This document shows, piece after piece, positions 22,922-30,929 of a stretch of DNA of 64,000 bases. The notes below the pieces were generated by a model. It was not told the DNA's origin, made no database searches, and saw only the letters and a list, made by a program, of their open reading frames with translations. The stretch's first letter is position 1. Every line of letters starts with the position of its first letter. This DNA comes from CAZMRF01 sp964568735. Its GTDB lineage: Bacteria > Acidobacteriota > Polarisedimenticolia > JACPZX01. A program made the position numbers and the translations under genes. Location of the stretch: assembly GCA_964568735.1 (NCBI GenBank), contig CAZMRF010000017.1, forward strand, positions 1-64,000, read 5' to 3'.

Positions 22922-24063
22922 GCCGCTCCCAGGATCTGGCGCGCGATGACCAGGCGCTGGATCTCGGAGGTCCCCTCGCCGATCGTGCACAGCTTCGCGT
23001 CCCTGTAGAACTTCTCCGCCGGGAAGTCCTTCGTGTAGCCGTAGCCGCCCATGATCTGCACGGCGCGGTCCGCCGTCCTGACGGCCGTCTCCGAGGCGCG
23101 CAGCTTGGCGATGGCGGCGGCGCGGGTGAGCGGGCGGCGCTGGTCCTTCATCCAGGCCGCGGAGTAGGTCAGCCAGCGGGAGGCTTCGACGTCCACGGCC
23201 ATGTCGGCCAGCATGTTCTGTATGGCCTGGAAGGTCGAGATGCTCCTCCCGAACTGCTCGCGCTGCTTCGCGTAGGCCAGCGCGGCCTCGAAGGCCCCCT
23301 GCGCCATGCCGAGCCCCAGCGCCGCGATGGCGATGCGGCCGCCGTCGAGGATCTGCAGCGCGTTGACGAAGCCCTCTCCCTCCTTCCCGAGAATCTGCGC
23401 CTCCGGGACGCGGCACTGCTCCATGACGACCTCCGCCGTCTCCGAGGCCCTCATGCCGAGCTTGTCCTCGAGCTTTCCGTGGCGGAAGCCCGCAGTCCCC
23501 TTCTCGATGACGAAGGCCGAGATCCCGTGCTTGCCTTTCGAGGGATCCGTCACCGCGAAGATGACGCAGAGGTCGCCCGTGGCCCCGTGCGTCGTGAAGG
23601 TCTTCGAGCCGTTGATGACGAAGTGCTTCCCGTCGCGCACCGCGCGGCTGCGCGTGCCCCCGGCGTCGGAGCCCGCCGTGGGCTCCGTGAGCGACCAGGC
23701 GCCGATGTAATCGCCGCGGGCGAGGGGCTTGAGGTATTTCTGCTTCTGCTCCTCGGTGCCGAAGAGGTAGATGTGGCTGCTGCAGAGGCCGTTGTGGGCG
23801 GCCACCCCCAGGCCGATCGAGCCGTCCACCCGCGAGATTTCCTCGATGATCATGGCGTACTCGAGGGTGGAGAGGCCGGAGCCTTCGTACTCGGGGGGGA
23901 AGCAGACTCCGAGGTATCCCTGCTGCCCGAGCTTCCGGAAGAGGTCGCGGGGGAAGACTCCTGCCTCGTCGCGCTCCCGGACGCCGGGCCGGATCTCCTT
24001 CTCGGCGAACTCCCGGACGGTGTCCCGGGTCAGGGCAAGCTCATCGGTGAAGCTGAAGTCCAA
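22918..24063 (-). CDS. acyl-CoA dehydrogenase
   Basis: FAD-dependent alpha,beta-dehydrogenation of an acyl-CoA. The 381-residue protein has AWSLTEPTAGSDAGG, GGRIAIAALGLGMAQGAFE, REQFGRSI and the C-terminal MGGYGYTKDFPAEKFYRDAK...EGTSEIQR. The catalytic glutamate is probably that in EGTSEIQ. It resembles short-chain (butyryl-CoA type) enzymes. First gene of the operon with meaB, mce and the FHA gene; the upstream 257-base gap holds a direct repeat. Confidence 0.95.
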   Translation of the reverse strand: MDFSFTDELALTRDTVREFAEKEIRPGVRERDEAGVFPRDLFRKLGQQGYLGVCFPPEYEGSGLSTLEYAMIIEEISRVDGSIGLGVAAHNGLCSSHIYLFGTEEQKQKYLKPLARGDYIGAWSLTEPTAGSDAGGTRSRAVRDGKHFVINGSKTFTTHGATGDLCVIFAVTDPSKGKHGISAFVIEKGTAGFRHGKLEDKLGMRASETAEVVMEQCRVPEAQILGKEGEGFVNALQILDGGRIAIAALGLGMAQGAFEAALAYAKQREQFGRSISTFQAIQNMLADMAVDVEASRWLTYSAAWMKDQRRPLTRAAAIAKLRASETAVRTADRAVQIMGGYGYTKDFPAEKFYRDAKLCTIGEGTSEIQRLVIARQILGAA

Positions 24064-24251
24064 GGTCGCTCCAGGGGCGCGCGGAGGGGCGGGCGCTTCT
24101 CGTTTCGAGAGGGGATCTTAGGGGCGCCGCTCGGGGCGGGTCAACTGGTCAGGCTGCTCGTTCGGCAGCAGGCGCAGGGGGAGGCTCCTCCGCTCCCTCC
24201 GACGTTCGCCGGAGTCGATCTGGGGCACTGGCCGAAGGAGGCCCGGCTCAC

Positions 24252-24349
24252 GAAGTCGCTCGCTCCGGACCTCCCCCTACGCCCGCCGTGGCTTCGTGGC
24301 ATCCACTATTGGTCGGCTGCTCAGGAAGTCGCTCGCTCCGGACCTCCCC
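24252..24349. repeat. 25-base direct repeat, two copies
   Basis: An identical 25-base unit, beginning GAAGTCGCTCGC and ending CGGACCTCCCC, occurs at 24252-24276 and 24325-24349. The second copy forms the last codons of hemW (ending ERATS). An 11-base piece (GAAGTCGCTCG) recurs near 11704, upstream of leuS, which suggests a dispersed family. Confidence 0.8.
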
Positions 24350-25532
24350 GTTCGCCTCCCGTCGCTGCGTGGTACTTCATCCCGGCGGGCGATGCGATGC
24401 GGGCGAAGACTTCGTTCGCCAGCAGGAGACCCCGGCGCGTCAGGCGGAGGGTTTTCTCGTCGAGTTCCACGCACCCTGCCTCGATGAGATCGCCGACCTC
24501 CTCCGCGATCGAGGTGGCGAATCGCGTTCCTCTTGTCCGATCGAATGCGGCCAGATCGACGCCTTCTACGAGGCGCAGGTTGAGGATCAGGGCCTCGCGA
24601 TGGACGGCTTCCGGGGTGGCCGGAGTGTGGCTCTCCTCCCGGGAGCGCCCTTCCAGGAAGGCGTCCAGATCGCGGGGGATCGACCAGAGGCGCCCGGCCT
24701 GCGATGAGAAGGCCGAGGGGCCGAAGCCCAGGAAGGCGCCTCCCGTCCAGTACTTCAGGTTGTGGCGGGAACGCCTGCCCGGCAGGCAGAAGCTGGAGAT
24801 CTCGTACTGCTCGTAGCCGGCCTGCGCGAGAAGCAGGCAGGCTGCTTCGTAGGCACCGGCCACCTCGTCGTCTCCCGGAAGGCCGATCCGCCCCTCGCGG
24901 GCCGCGGTCATGAGCGGCGCCTCCTTGTCGGTCTCGAGCAGGTAGAGGCTCACATGCTCGGGGCGCCTCGCGAGGAGCGAGCACAGGCTCTCGAGGATCT
25001 CCTCCGCCGCGCTCCCGCCGGGCTCCCCCGGGGGAAGTCCCGCGATGAGGTCCGCTCCCACGTTGTCGAATCCCGCCCTGTGCGCGGCGGCGATCGCTTC
25101 GAGGCCCGCGAGACCCGTGTGGAGCCTCCCGCGGGCCTTGAGGGTCGCGTCGCGAGTCGATTGCAGGCCGACGCTGAGCCTGTTGACGCCTGCATGCAGC
25201 CAACCCTCGAGGCTGGGAGCGTCGATCCCCTCGGGGTTCGCCTCCAGCGTCACCTCCGCCCCGGCCTCCACGTCGAAGCCGCCTCGGCACGCATCGAGGA
25301 TTCCCTCCACCTGCTCCGGGCGCAGGAGCGAGGGCGTCCCGCCTCCGAGATAGAGGCTGTCCACGAGGATTGGCGCGCCCCGCGAGCGCTCCCCTGCCGC
25401 GCGGATCTCCTCGACGAGGCGGGCGACGTACCTCTCGATATCGGCGCCCCGGCCCACGGTCACGTAGAAGTCGCAGTAGTCGCAGCGCCGGGTGCAGAAG
25501 GGAATGTGAACGTAGATCCCGGCACGGGTCAT
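24321..25532 (-). CDS. hemW: radical SAM heme chaperone HemW-like
   Basis: 403 residues. The radical-SAM cluster motif CTRRCDYCDF (CxxxCxxC followed by F, as in HemW rather than HemN) lies at residues ~12-21, then LYLGGGTPSLL and the SAM-binding ENPEG. HemW is thought to bind heme and transfer it to target proteins; older annotations as coproporphyrinogen dehydrogenase are usually wrong. The ATG overlaps the batE stop by four bases. The final ~15 residues (after IASPAGMKYH) fall in the 25-base repeat and do not look like family sequence, so the native C-terminus may have been altered by the repeat. Confidence 0.9.
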   Translation of the reverse strand: MTRAGIYVHIPFCTRRCDYCDFYVTVGRGADIERYVARLVEEIRAAGERSRGAPILVDSLYLGGGTPSLLRPEQVEGILDACRGGFDVEAGAEVTLEANPEGIDAPSLEGWLHAGVNRLSVGLQSTRDATLKARGRLHTGLAGLEAIAAAHRAGFDNVGADLIAGLPPGEPGGSAAEEILESLCSLLARRPEHVSLYLLETDKEAPLMTAAREGRIGLPGDDEVAGAYEAACLLLAQAGYEQYEISSFCLPGRRSRHNLKYWTGGAFLGFGPSAFSSQAGRLWSIPRDLDAFLEGRSREESHTPATPEAVHREALILNLRLVEGVDLAAFDRTRGTRFATSIAEEVGDLIEAGCVELDEKTLRLTRRGLLLANEVFARIASPAGMKYHAATGGERGGPERATS

Positions 25533-26338
25533 ATTTCCTCGACGCTCTCTTCCGGCAGCCAGCCGGTCAGCCCATTCTCCAGGGAGACCTGGGTCCAGCC
25601 CTCGGAGCGGGCACGGATCCTCACCCTGAGCCCCTCGTGCACCGTGAAGAGAGCGGGATTCTCCTGGCCGGCGCCGCTGAGGACTTCGGCCTCGGGGGCG
25701 ATGACCACCCCGAACTCCATGGAGGAGTCCTGCCAGCTCTTCAGGCCGAGCAGGGCGCCCCCCAGGAGCGCCGGGAGGAGCAAGGCTCCCGCCGCGTAGA
25801 AGGCACTACGCTTCACCCCTTCCGAGCGCACGGCAATCCCGATGCCGAAGGCGACGCCGGCGAGGAGCCAGCCGAGGAGCAGGATCGCGGCATCCTGGGC
25901 AGGCGTCGTGAGATCGAGCAGGTCACCGATCCCCAGGGCCGACAGCGGCGACGGGGCCGGAGTGATCTCGTCGACCGTCAGGGATCGGAGGTACTCGAGG
26001 TTGTCCCGGATGTCCGGGTCGCCCGGGTCGAGCAGGTGGGCCCGCTCGTACTCGAGAAGCGCTTCGCCGAGGCGGCCCGACTTGAAGAGCGAGTTGCCCA
26101 GGTTGTAGTGCAGTGCCGCGGATCTCACGCCGCTCGAAGCGATCTCGCGGTAGATCTCCGCTGCACGCTCGAAATCGCCCTTCTCGTAGGCGTCGTTCCC
26201 GGCGGTGAAGCGCGACTCGACCGCCGCGCCGGGCGTCCGCCCCGAGCATCCGGGCGCGGCCAGCAGCGCGGCGAGGAGCAGCGCCCCCGCGCCCGCGTAC
26301 CGGTTAGGCCAGCGCACGTTCGAGCTTCGTGATGACAT
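25529..26338 (-). CDS. BatE-like TPR / SH3-domain lipoprotein
   Basis: 269 residues. The signal peptide ends in a lipobox-like APGC (Cys31). Two or three TPR units follow (FTAGNDAYEKGDFERAAEIYREI, LHYNLGNSLFKSGRLGEALLEYERA), then two membrane helices (~150-205) and a C-terminal SH3-like module ending GLTGWLPEESVEEI. This is the layout of BatE in MoxR-Bat operons. The ATG at 26338 is chosen for its GAGGAG ribosome-binding site; a GTG at 26317 is possible. It overlaps the batD end by 35 bases. Confidence 0.83.
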   Translation of the reverse strand: MSSRSSNVRWPNRYAGAGALLLAALLAAPGCSGRTPGAAVESRFTAGNDAYEKGDFERAAEIYREIASSGVRSAALHYNLGNSLFKSGRLGEALLEYERAHLLDPGDPDIRDNLEYLRSLTVDEITPAPSPLSALGIGDLLDLTTPAQDAAILLLGWLLAGVAFGIGIAVRSEGVKRSAFYAAGALLLPALLGGALLGLKSWQDSSMEFGVVIAPEAEVLSGAGQENPALFTVHEGLRVRIRARSEGWTQVSLENGLTGWLPEESVEEI

Positions 26339-28163
26339 CCTCGCTCCTCGAGACCAGCCCCGCGAGGCGCTCCGGACCGGCGCCCCCCGGCGCGAAGCGG
26401 CCGGCGTCGCAGCGCTCGAGGCAGGTGAGGACCGAGCCCTTGAGATCCTCGCCGACGTTCCTCGACGCGAGCAGCTCCGCGATCCGCTCACGCGTGAGCC
26501 CGGAGGGGGCCACGTTGAACTTGTCGGCCAGGTATCCCGTCAGCGCCCTGTCCACGTCGGCGAAGAAGGCCTCGAGGTTCCCGCCGGGGCCTGCGGCGCG
26601 CGCGGCCCTCCGGAGCCGCTGGCGCGCGACGCGCGGCGCGCGGCGCCCCCGGAAGAGGTGCACGTTCGCCGAGAGGTGGTCGCGCCACCTGAGCCTGGCC
26701 ACGAGGGCGACGTTGCCGGCCACCGGCAGGACGAGGAGGAGGTAGAACCAGGGCCTCCGGTGAAGCGGCGTGCCGTCCACGGCCAGCGCCCCGGCGGGCT
26801 TGATGTAGCGGATGTCCTGCCGCATGGCGACGACCTCGCGCCGCACCGCGCCGGAGGCGGGAGCGCCCGGGCCCGAGGGGGCCTTCGCCACGCTGATGAG
26901 GAACTTCGGGCTGACCAGCTCCTTGTAGGACTCAGCCACCGGGTCGAAGTAGCTGAAGCGGATGTCCGGTATCCGCTTCTCCCCGGGCGCGAGCGGGACG
27001 AAGACGTAGGACCAGGTGCGCGTCCCGAGGAGCCGATCCTCCTCGACGTTCCGCGTTTCATTGAGGCGCGGATCGAATCTCCGGTAGTCCGGGGCGTCCG
27101 CGATGACCGGGCTTTCGAGGGATCGGAGGTTGCCATCCCCGGTGATCTCCACCGTGACGCCGACGGCGTCGTTGACGGCGGCTTCGTGGCGATCGGCCTT
27201 CACGTCCATCGAGAAGCGGCCGACGGCCCCCGTGAACGAGTCCGGCCGCCCCTGCTCGGGCAGCGGAAGGACCGTGAGGCTCTTCTCGGGGGCCCGCCGG
27301 TAGACGATCCGCGATGGATTCATCAGGCGGTCGAAGGGATCCCCCGTGCTCGCGCTGACGGGGACCTGGAAGATCGTCTCCTCGATCGTGAGCCGGCCGC
27401 TCTTCGTGGGGAAGAGTGCCTTCTTCATGAGCGTGACCTCCGTGTACTCCTTGCCGCGCACGATCGTCCTGCGCAGCGACGCACGGGGATCGACGGGGAT
27501 CTCCTCCACCCAGAAGCCGGTCAGGGAGGGTGCTTCCTGGGGCTGGGGCAGCGCGGCCAGGGTGGGCTGCGAGTAGATCTTGTAGGTGAGGAGCACCTGC
27601 TCGCCCACGTAGGCGCGATCCCGGTCGAGCGAGACGTCGATGTAGATCTCCCCCTCCGGGATCTGCGGCTCGCCTCCCCTGCGGCCGAAGAGCGATCCGA
27701 GGGGATCATCCGGGGGGAAGCCGCCGCGGCGCCCGCCTCCCGCCCCCGGGCTGCCTCGCACGCTCCCCTGAACCACCTCCACCTGCGCCCCGCGTGTCCG
27801 GAAGACCTTGTCCCCCATGCGCACTTCGATCGGCGGGATGGAAAGCGTGCCGATCCGCTTCGGCAGAAGCACCCAGGCATACCGTCGCGAGGAGGTGACC
27901 TTCGCCCCGCCTCCCGTCCAGACCATCGAGGTCGAGGTCGCGCTGCTCGGACCCGAGGCCACCGTGAAGTCCGTGAGCGGGGCGAGAAGAGGCTCCTCGA
28001 TGGAGGGCATCTCCGAGCCGCTGATCTCGATGGTGAAGGTGACGGTCTCGTCCTGGCCGATCTTCGCCGCGTCGACGGAGGCGCGCACGAGCGGATCCTC
28101 CGCTCGCAGGAGTCCGCCCGGGAGCGACAGCAAGGCGAGCGCGATGGCGATCCGGGCTTTCAT
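26304..28163 (-). CDS. batD: BatD-like membrane protein
   Basis: 619 residues. A signal peptide (MKARIAIALALLSLPGGLLRA) is followed by repeated beta-rich periplasmic domains (VRASVDAAKIGQDETVTFTIEISG, YIDVSLDRDRAYVGEQVLLTYKIY), a transmembrane helix near residue 470 (FYLLLVLPVAGNVALVA) and a cytoplasmic helical tail. This is the BatD architecture. It starts one base after the batBC stop. A Gly/Arg-rich stretch (GAGGGRRGG) near residue 150 separates the first two domains. Function in Bat systems is poorly defined: envelope stress or partner of the VWA proteins. Confidence 0.88.
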   Translation of the reverse strand: MKARIAIALALLSLPGGLLRAEDPLVRASVDAAKIGQDETVTFTIEISGSEMPSIEEPLLAPLTDFTVASGPSSATSTSMVWTGGGAKVTSSRRYAWVLLPKRIGTLSIPPIEVRMGDKVFRTRGAQVEVVQGSVRGSPGAGGGRRGGFPPDDPLGSLFGRRGGEPQIPEGEIYIDVSLDRDRAYVGEQVLLTYKIYSQPTLAALPQPQEAPSLTGFWVEEIPVDPRASLRRTIVRGKEYTEVTLMKKALFPTKSGRLTIEETIFQVPVSASTGDPFDRLMNPSRIVYRRAPEKSLTVLPLPEQGRPDSFTGAVGRFSMDVKADRHEAAVNDAVGVTVEITGDGNLRSLESPVIADAPDYRRFDPRLNETRNVEEDRLLGTRTWSYVFVPLAPGEKRIPDIRFSYFDPVAESYKELVSPKFLISVAKAPSGPGAPASGAVRREVVAMRQDIRYIKPAGALAVDGTPLHRRPWFYLLLVLPVAGNVALVARLRWRDHLSANVHLFRGRRAPRVARQRLRRAARAAGPGGNLEAFFADVDRALTGYLADKFNVAPSGLTRERIAELLASRNVGEDLKGSVLTCLERCDAGRFAPGGAGPERLAGLVSRSEDVITKLERALA

Positions 28164-28164
28164 C

Positions 28165-29931
28165 TCACCAGTCCTTCCCTCTCCTCGTCTCCCCGCGTCG
28201 CTCCCTTCCGGGATCCACCCGGGGCTTGTCCTCCCCCTTGAGGGCGTCGAGGATCCTCCGGGCCTCCTCCGACTCCTTGCCCTTCCCGGCGGCGTCGGGC
28301 GGCTTCTGCGACTGTCCCGGATCTTCCTGCTCTCGAGGCTTGCTCGCACCCTCTCCCTGCTTGGGATCCTTCTCCTTCTCCCCTTCGCTGCCCTCGGACT
28401 GCTGTGGCTTCCCCTTCTGCTCCCCCTCCCCCGGCTTCGGCTTCTGCTGCTGCGACGAGGGCGGCGGCTCCATCTGCTGGAGGCGGAGGAGCGCCAGCTC
28501 GAGGTTGCGGCGGGCGTCGGCGTCGGATGGATCGAGCCTGAGGGCATCGCGGAAATCCTGGACGGCCCCCTCGAGATCCCCGGAGGAGAGGCCCGCGGTC
28601 CCCGAGTTGTACCGCGCGCTCTCCGCCAGGGCCTGATCCCGCGCCTGCCAGGCTTTCCTGTAGGCCTCGCGCGCCTTGTCGAACTCGCCCCTCCGGTAGA
28701 AGACGTTGCCGATGTTGAGCTGGATCTCCGGCGCGTCGGGGCTCTCGACCTGGGCCTGCGTGTAGAGCTTCAGCGCGTCGTCGAAGCGCCCCTCCTGGTA
28801 ATGGCGGTTGCCCTCCTCGACGAGGGATCGGGCCGACGCGGCCGCGGCATCGCCCGGGGCCACGAAGGGCAGGCCGAGAGCGATCAGGATCCCCGCCGCG
28901 CGCGCGAGCCCCGCCGCTCCCCCGGGCCTCTTCGGCCGGCGCCTCTCCGGGATGAGCGAGTCGGCCACGAGGCAGAGCAGCCCGAGCGCCAGGGGGATCT
29001 GGAATCGCTCCTCGTACCGGGCGAGGATCTTCTGCTTCATCTCGCGCTCCTCCATGGCTCCGACGGCCTCGGCCACGCGCTCGATCTCCCCGCCGCCGGG
29101 CGTCGCCGCCACGTAGACGCCGCCGGTCGCGGCGGCGATCTCGGAGAGAGAACCCTCCTCCAGCCGGCTCGTGACCACGCGGCCCTCACTGTCCTCCTTG
29201 TAGCCCGCCACGGTGCCGTCGGGACGGCGGATCGGGATGGGTCCCCCGGCCGCCGTTCCGACGCCGACAGTATGGATGATGACCCCGGCCTCCGCAGCCT
29301 TCCGCGCGGCCGCCTCGACCCCCCCCTGGTGATCCTCGCCGTCGCTGAAGATCACCGCCGTCCGGAACCTCCGCTCCTTCTCGTCGAAGACCGAGAAGAT
29401 CTCATCGAGGGCCGTCGGCAGGTCGGTGCCCTGATCGCTCAGGATCTCCGGGGAGAGAGCGTCGATGAAGAGCTGCGCGGCGCCGTAGTCGAGCGTGAGG
29501 GGGCAGAGCGTGGCGGCCGAGCCGGCGAAGGCGACCACCGCGACGCGATCCCCGTCGAGGAGGTCGAGCAGCCGCTCCGCGTCGGCCCGGGCCTTCTCGA
29601 GCCGGGAGGGGCGCAGGTCTTCGGAGAGCATGGACGACGAGACGTCCATGGCGATGACGACGTCCACCCCGCGCCGGGTGACGGGATCGAGGCCCATCCC
29701 CCACTGAGGCCGCGCGAGGGCCGCCACGAGGAAGACCGCCGCAGCGCAGGCCAGGAGGGCCTTCACGATTCGCCTCTGGACGCTCACCTGCGTGACCATC
29801 CGCTCCACGAGGGGCCTTCCTGCGAGCAGATCGAGATCCCGCCGGCGGCGCGAGATGGCCCACCAGAAGAGCGCGGCGAGGAAGGGCACTCCCGCAAGCC
29901 CCCACAGCGCGACGGGCGCGGCGAAGCGCAT
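28165..29931 (-). CDS. BatB-BatC fusion: membrane VWA domain plus TPR and acidic tail
   Basis: 588 residues. Two N-terminal membrane helices are followed by a von Willebrand A domain with an intact MIDAS start (DVSSSM) and FSDGEDHQGGV, then a third helix (~300-320), another hydrophobic stretch, and TPR repeats (LVEEGNRHYQEGRFDDALKLY, NIGNVFYRRGEFDKAREAY). The last ~110 residues are rich in Gln, Lys, Glu and Pro. BatB and BatC are separate in many genomes; here they are one chain. The ATG at 29931 overlaps the batA stop. Confidence 0.88.
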   Translation of the reverse strand: MRFAAPVALWGLAGVPFLAALFWWAISRRRRDLDLLAGRPLVERMVTQVSVQRRIVKALLACAAAVFLVAALARPQWGMGLDPVTRRGVDVVIAMDVSSSMLSEDLRPSRLEKARADAERLLDLLDGDRVAVVAFAGSAATLCPLTLDYGAAQLFIDALSPEILSDQGTDLPTALDEIFSVFDEKERRFRTAVIFSDGEDHQGGVEAAARKAAEAGVIIHTVGVGTAAGGPIPIRRPDGTVAGYKEDSEGRVVTSRLEEGSLSEIAAATGGVYVAATPGGGEIERVAEAVGAMEEREMKQKILARYEERFQIPLALGLLCLVADSLIPERRRPKRPGGAAGLARAAGILIALGLPFVAPGDAAAASARSLVEEGNRHYQEGRFDDALKLYTQAQVESPDAPEIQLNIGNVFYRRGEFDKAREAYRKAWQARDQALAESARYNSGTAGLSSGDLEGAVQDFRDALRLDPSDADARRNLELALLRLQQMEPPPSSQQQKPKPGEGEQKGKPQQSEGSEGEKEKDPKQGEGASKPREQEDPGQSQKPPDAAGKGKESEEARRILDALKGEDKPRVDPGRERRGETRRGKDW

Positions 29932-30929
29932 CAGGGGATCCTCCGGAAGCGCGTCGAGCCCAGCACCCACTCCAGGGAGAGAAGGCCCAGCGCCGGCCAG
30001 AGCAGCCAGGGAAAGAGCTCCGAGTAGTTCGTGTAATGGCGGACCTTGATCTCGCTCTGCTCGAGCCCGTCGATCTCGGCGAGGATCTCGTGCAGCGAGT
30101 CGCGATCGGTGGCCCTGAAGTACCGGCCCCCCGTGGAGTCCGCGATCCCGCGAAGCGTCTCCTCGTCGATGTCGGCCCTCAGGTAGACGTACCGCTTGCC
30201 CAGGATGGGATCCTGCACGGGGAAGGGAGCCTCCCCCCTCGCGCCGACGCCGACCGTGTAGACACGCACCCCGAGCGTGGCGGCGAGAGAGGCCGCCGTG
30301 CTGGGATCGATCGCGCCGCGGTTGCTCCGCCCGTCGGTGAGCAGGACGACCACGCGGCTCTTCGCGTCGCTCTCCCGCAACCGGTTGAGGGCGACGGAGA
30401 GGCCCATGCCGATCGCGGTGCCCTCGTCCCTCTGCGCCAGCTGCGTCGAGGAGAGGATCTCGAGCAGCACGTCGTAGTCGAGCGTGAGCGGGCAGGCCGT
30501 GTAGCCGCTCCCTGCGAAGACCACGAGACCCAGACGGTCGCTGCGGCGGCCCGCGATGAAGGCGGCCACGGCCTCCTTCGCCACCACCAGCCGGTTGCGC
30601 GGGCGGAAGTCCTCGGCGGCCATGCTCGTCGAGTTGTCGAGCACGAGGACGATGTCCACACCACGGCTCAGGAGCTCCTCCTCGTCGTGCGCCCCCTGCG
30701 GGCGGGCGAGCCCGACCGCGAGCAGCGCGATCGCGAGGAGGCGCAGCGCGAAGGGCAGCCAGGCCAGCCGCGCCACGAGGGTCCGCCCCGAGGCCGCCAC
30801 GAGCCCCAGCGATGGGTACCTCCATGAAGCACGTGCGCGGCGCGCGGCGCGCACGTGAAACACCAGGACGACCGCGATGGTGGCCGCGGCGAGGAGGAGC
30901 CAGGGATCCGCCAGCCTCAAGCTGGTCAT
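29931..30929 (-). CDS. batA: BatA-like membrane VWA protein
   Basis: 332 residues. It has an N-terminal helix (LLLAAATIAVVLVFHV), a second helix near residues 57-77, a VWA domain with MIDAS DNSTSM and LTDGRSNRGA, and a C-terminal helix (LFPWLLWPALGLLSLEWVL). The layout is that of BatA. The ATG overlaps the preceding gene stop as ATGA. It likely pairs with the BatB part of the next gene, both domains facing the periplasm or cytoplasm in the same way. Confidence 0.9.
   Translation of the reverse strand: MTSLRLADPWLLLAAATIAVVLVFHVRAARRARASWRYPSLGLVAASGRTLVARLAWLPFALRLLAIALLAVGLARPQGAHDEEELLSRGVDIVLVLDNSTSMAAEDFRPRNRLVVAKEAVAAFIAGRRSDRLGLVVFAGSGYTACPLTLDYDVLLEILSSTQLAQRDEGTAIGMGLSVALNRLRESDAKSRVVVLLTDGRSNRGAIDPSTAASLAATLGVRVYTVGVGARGEAPFPVQDPILGKRYVYLRADIDEETLRGIADSTGGRYFRATDRDSLHEILAEIDGLEQSEIKVRHYTNYSELFPWLLWPALGLLSLEWVLGSTRFRRIP

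Noticed and set aside
24252..24349. CRISPR-like direct repeats
   Set aside because: Only two copies, one inside a coding sequence, no third unit and no cas genes.
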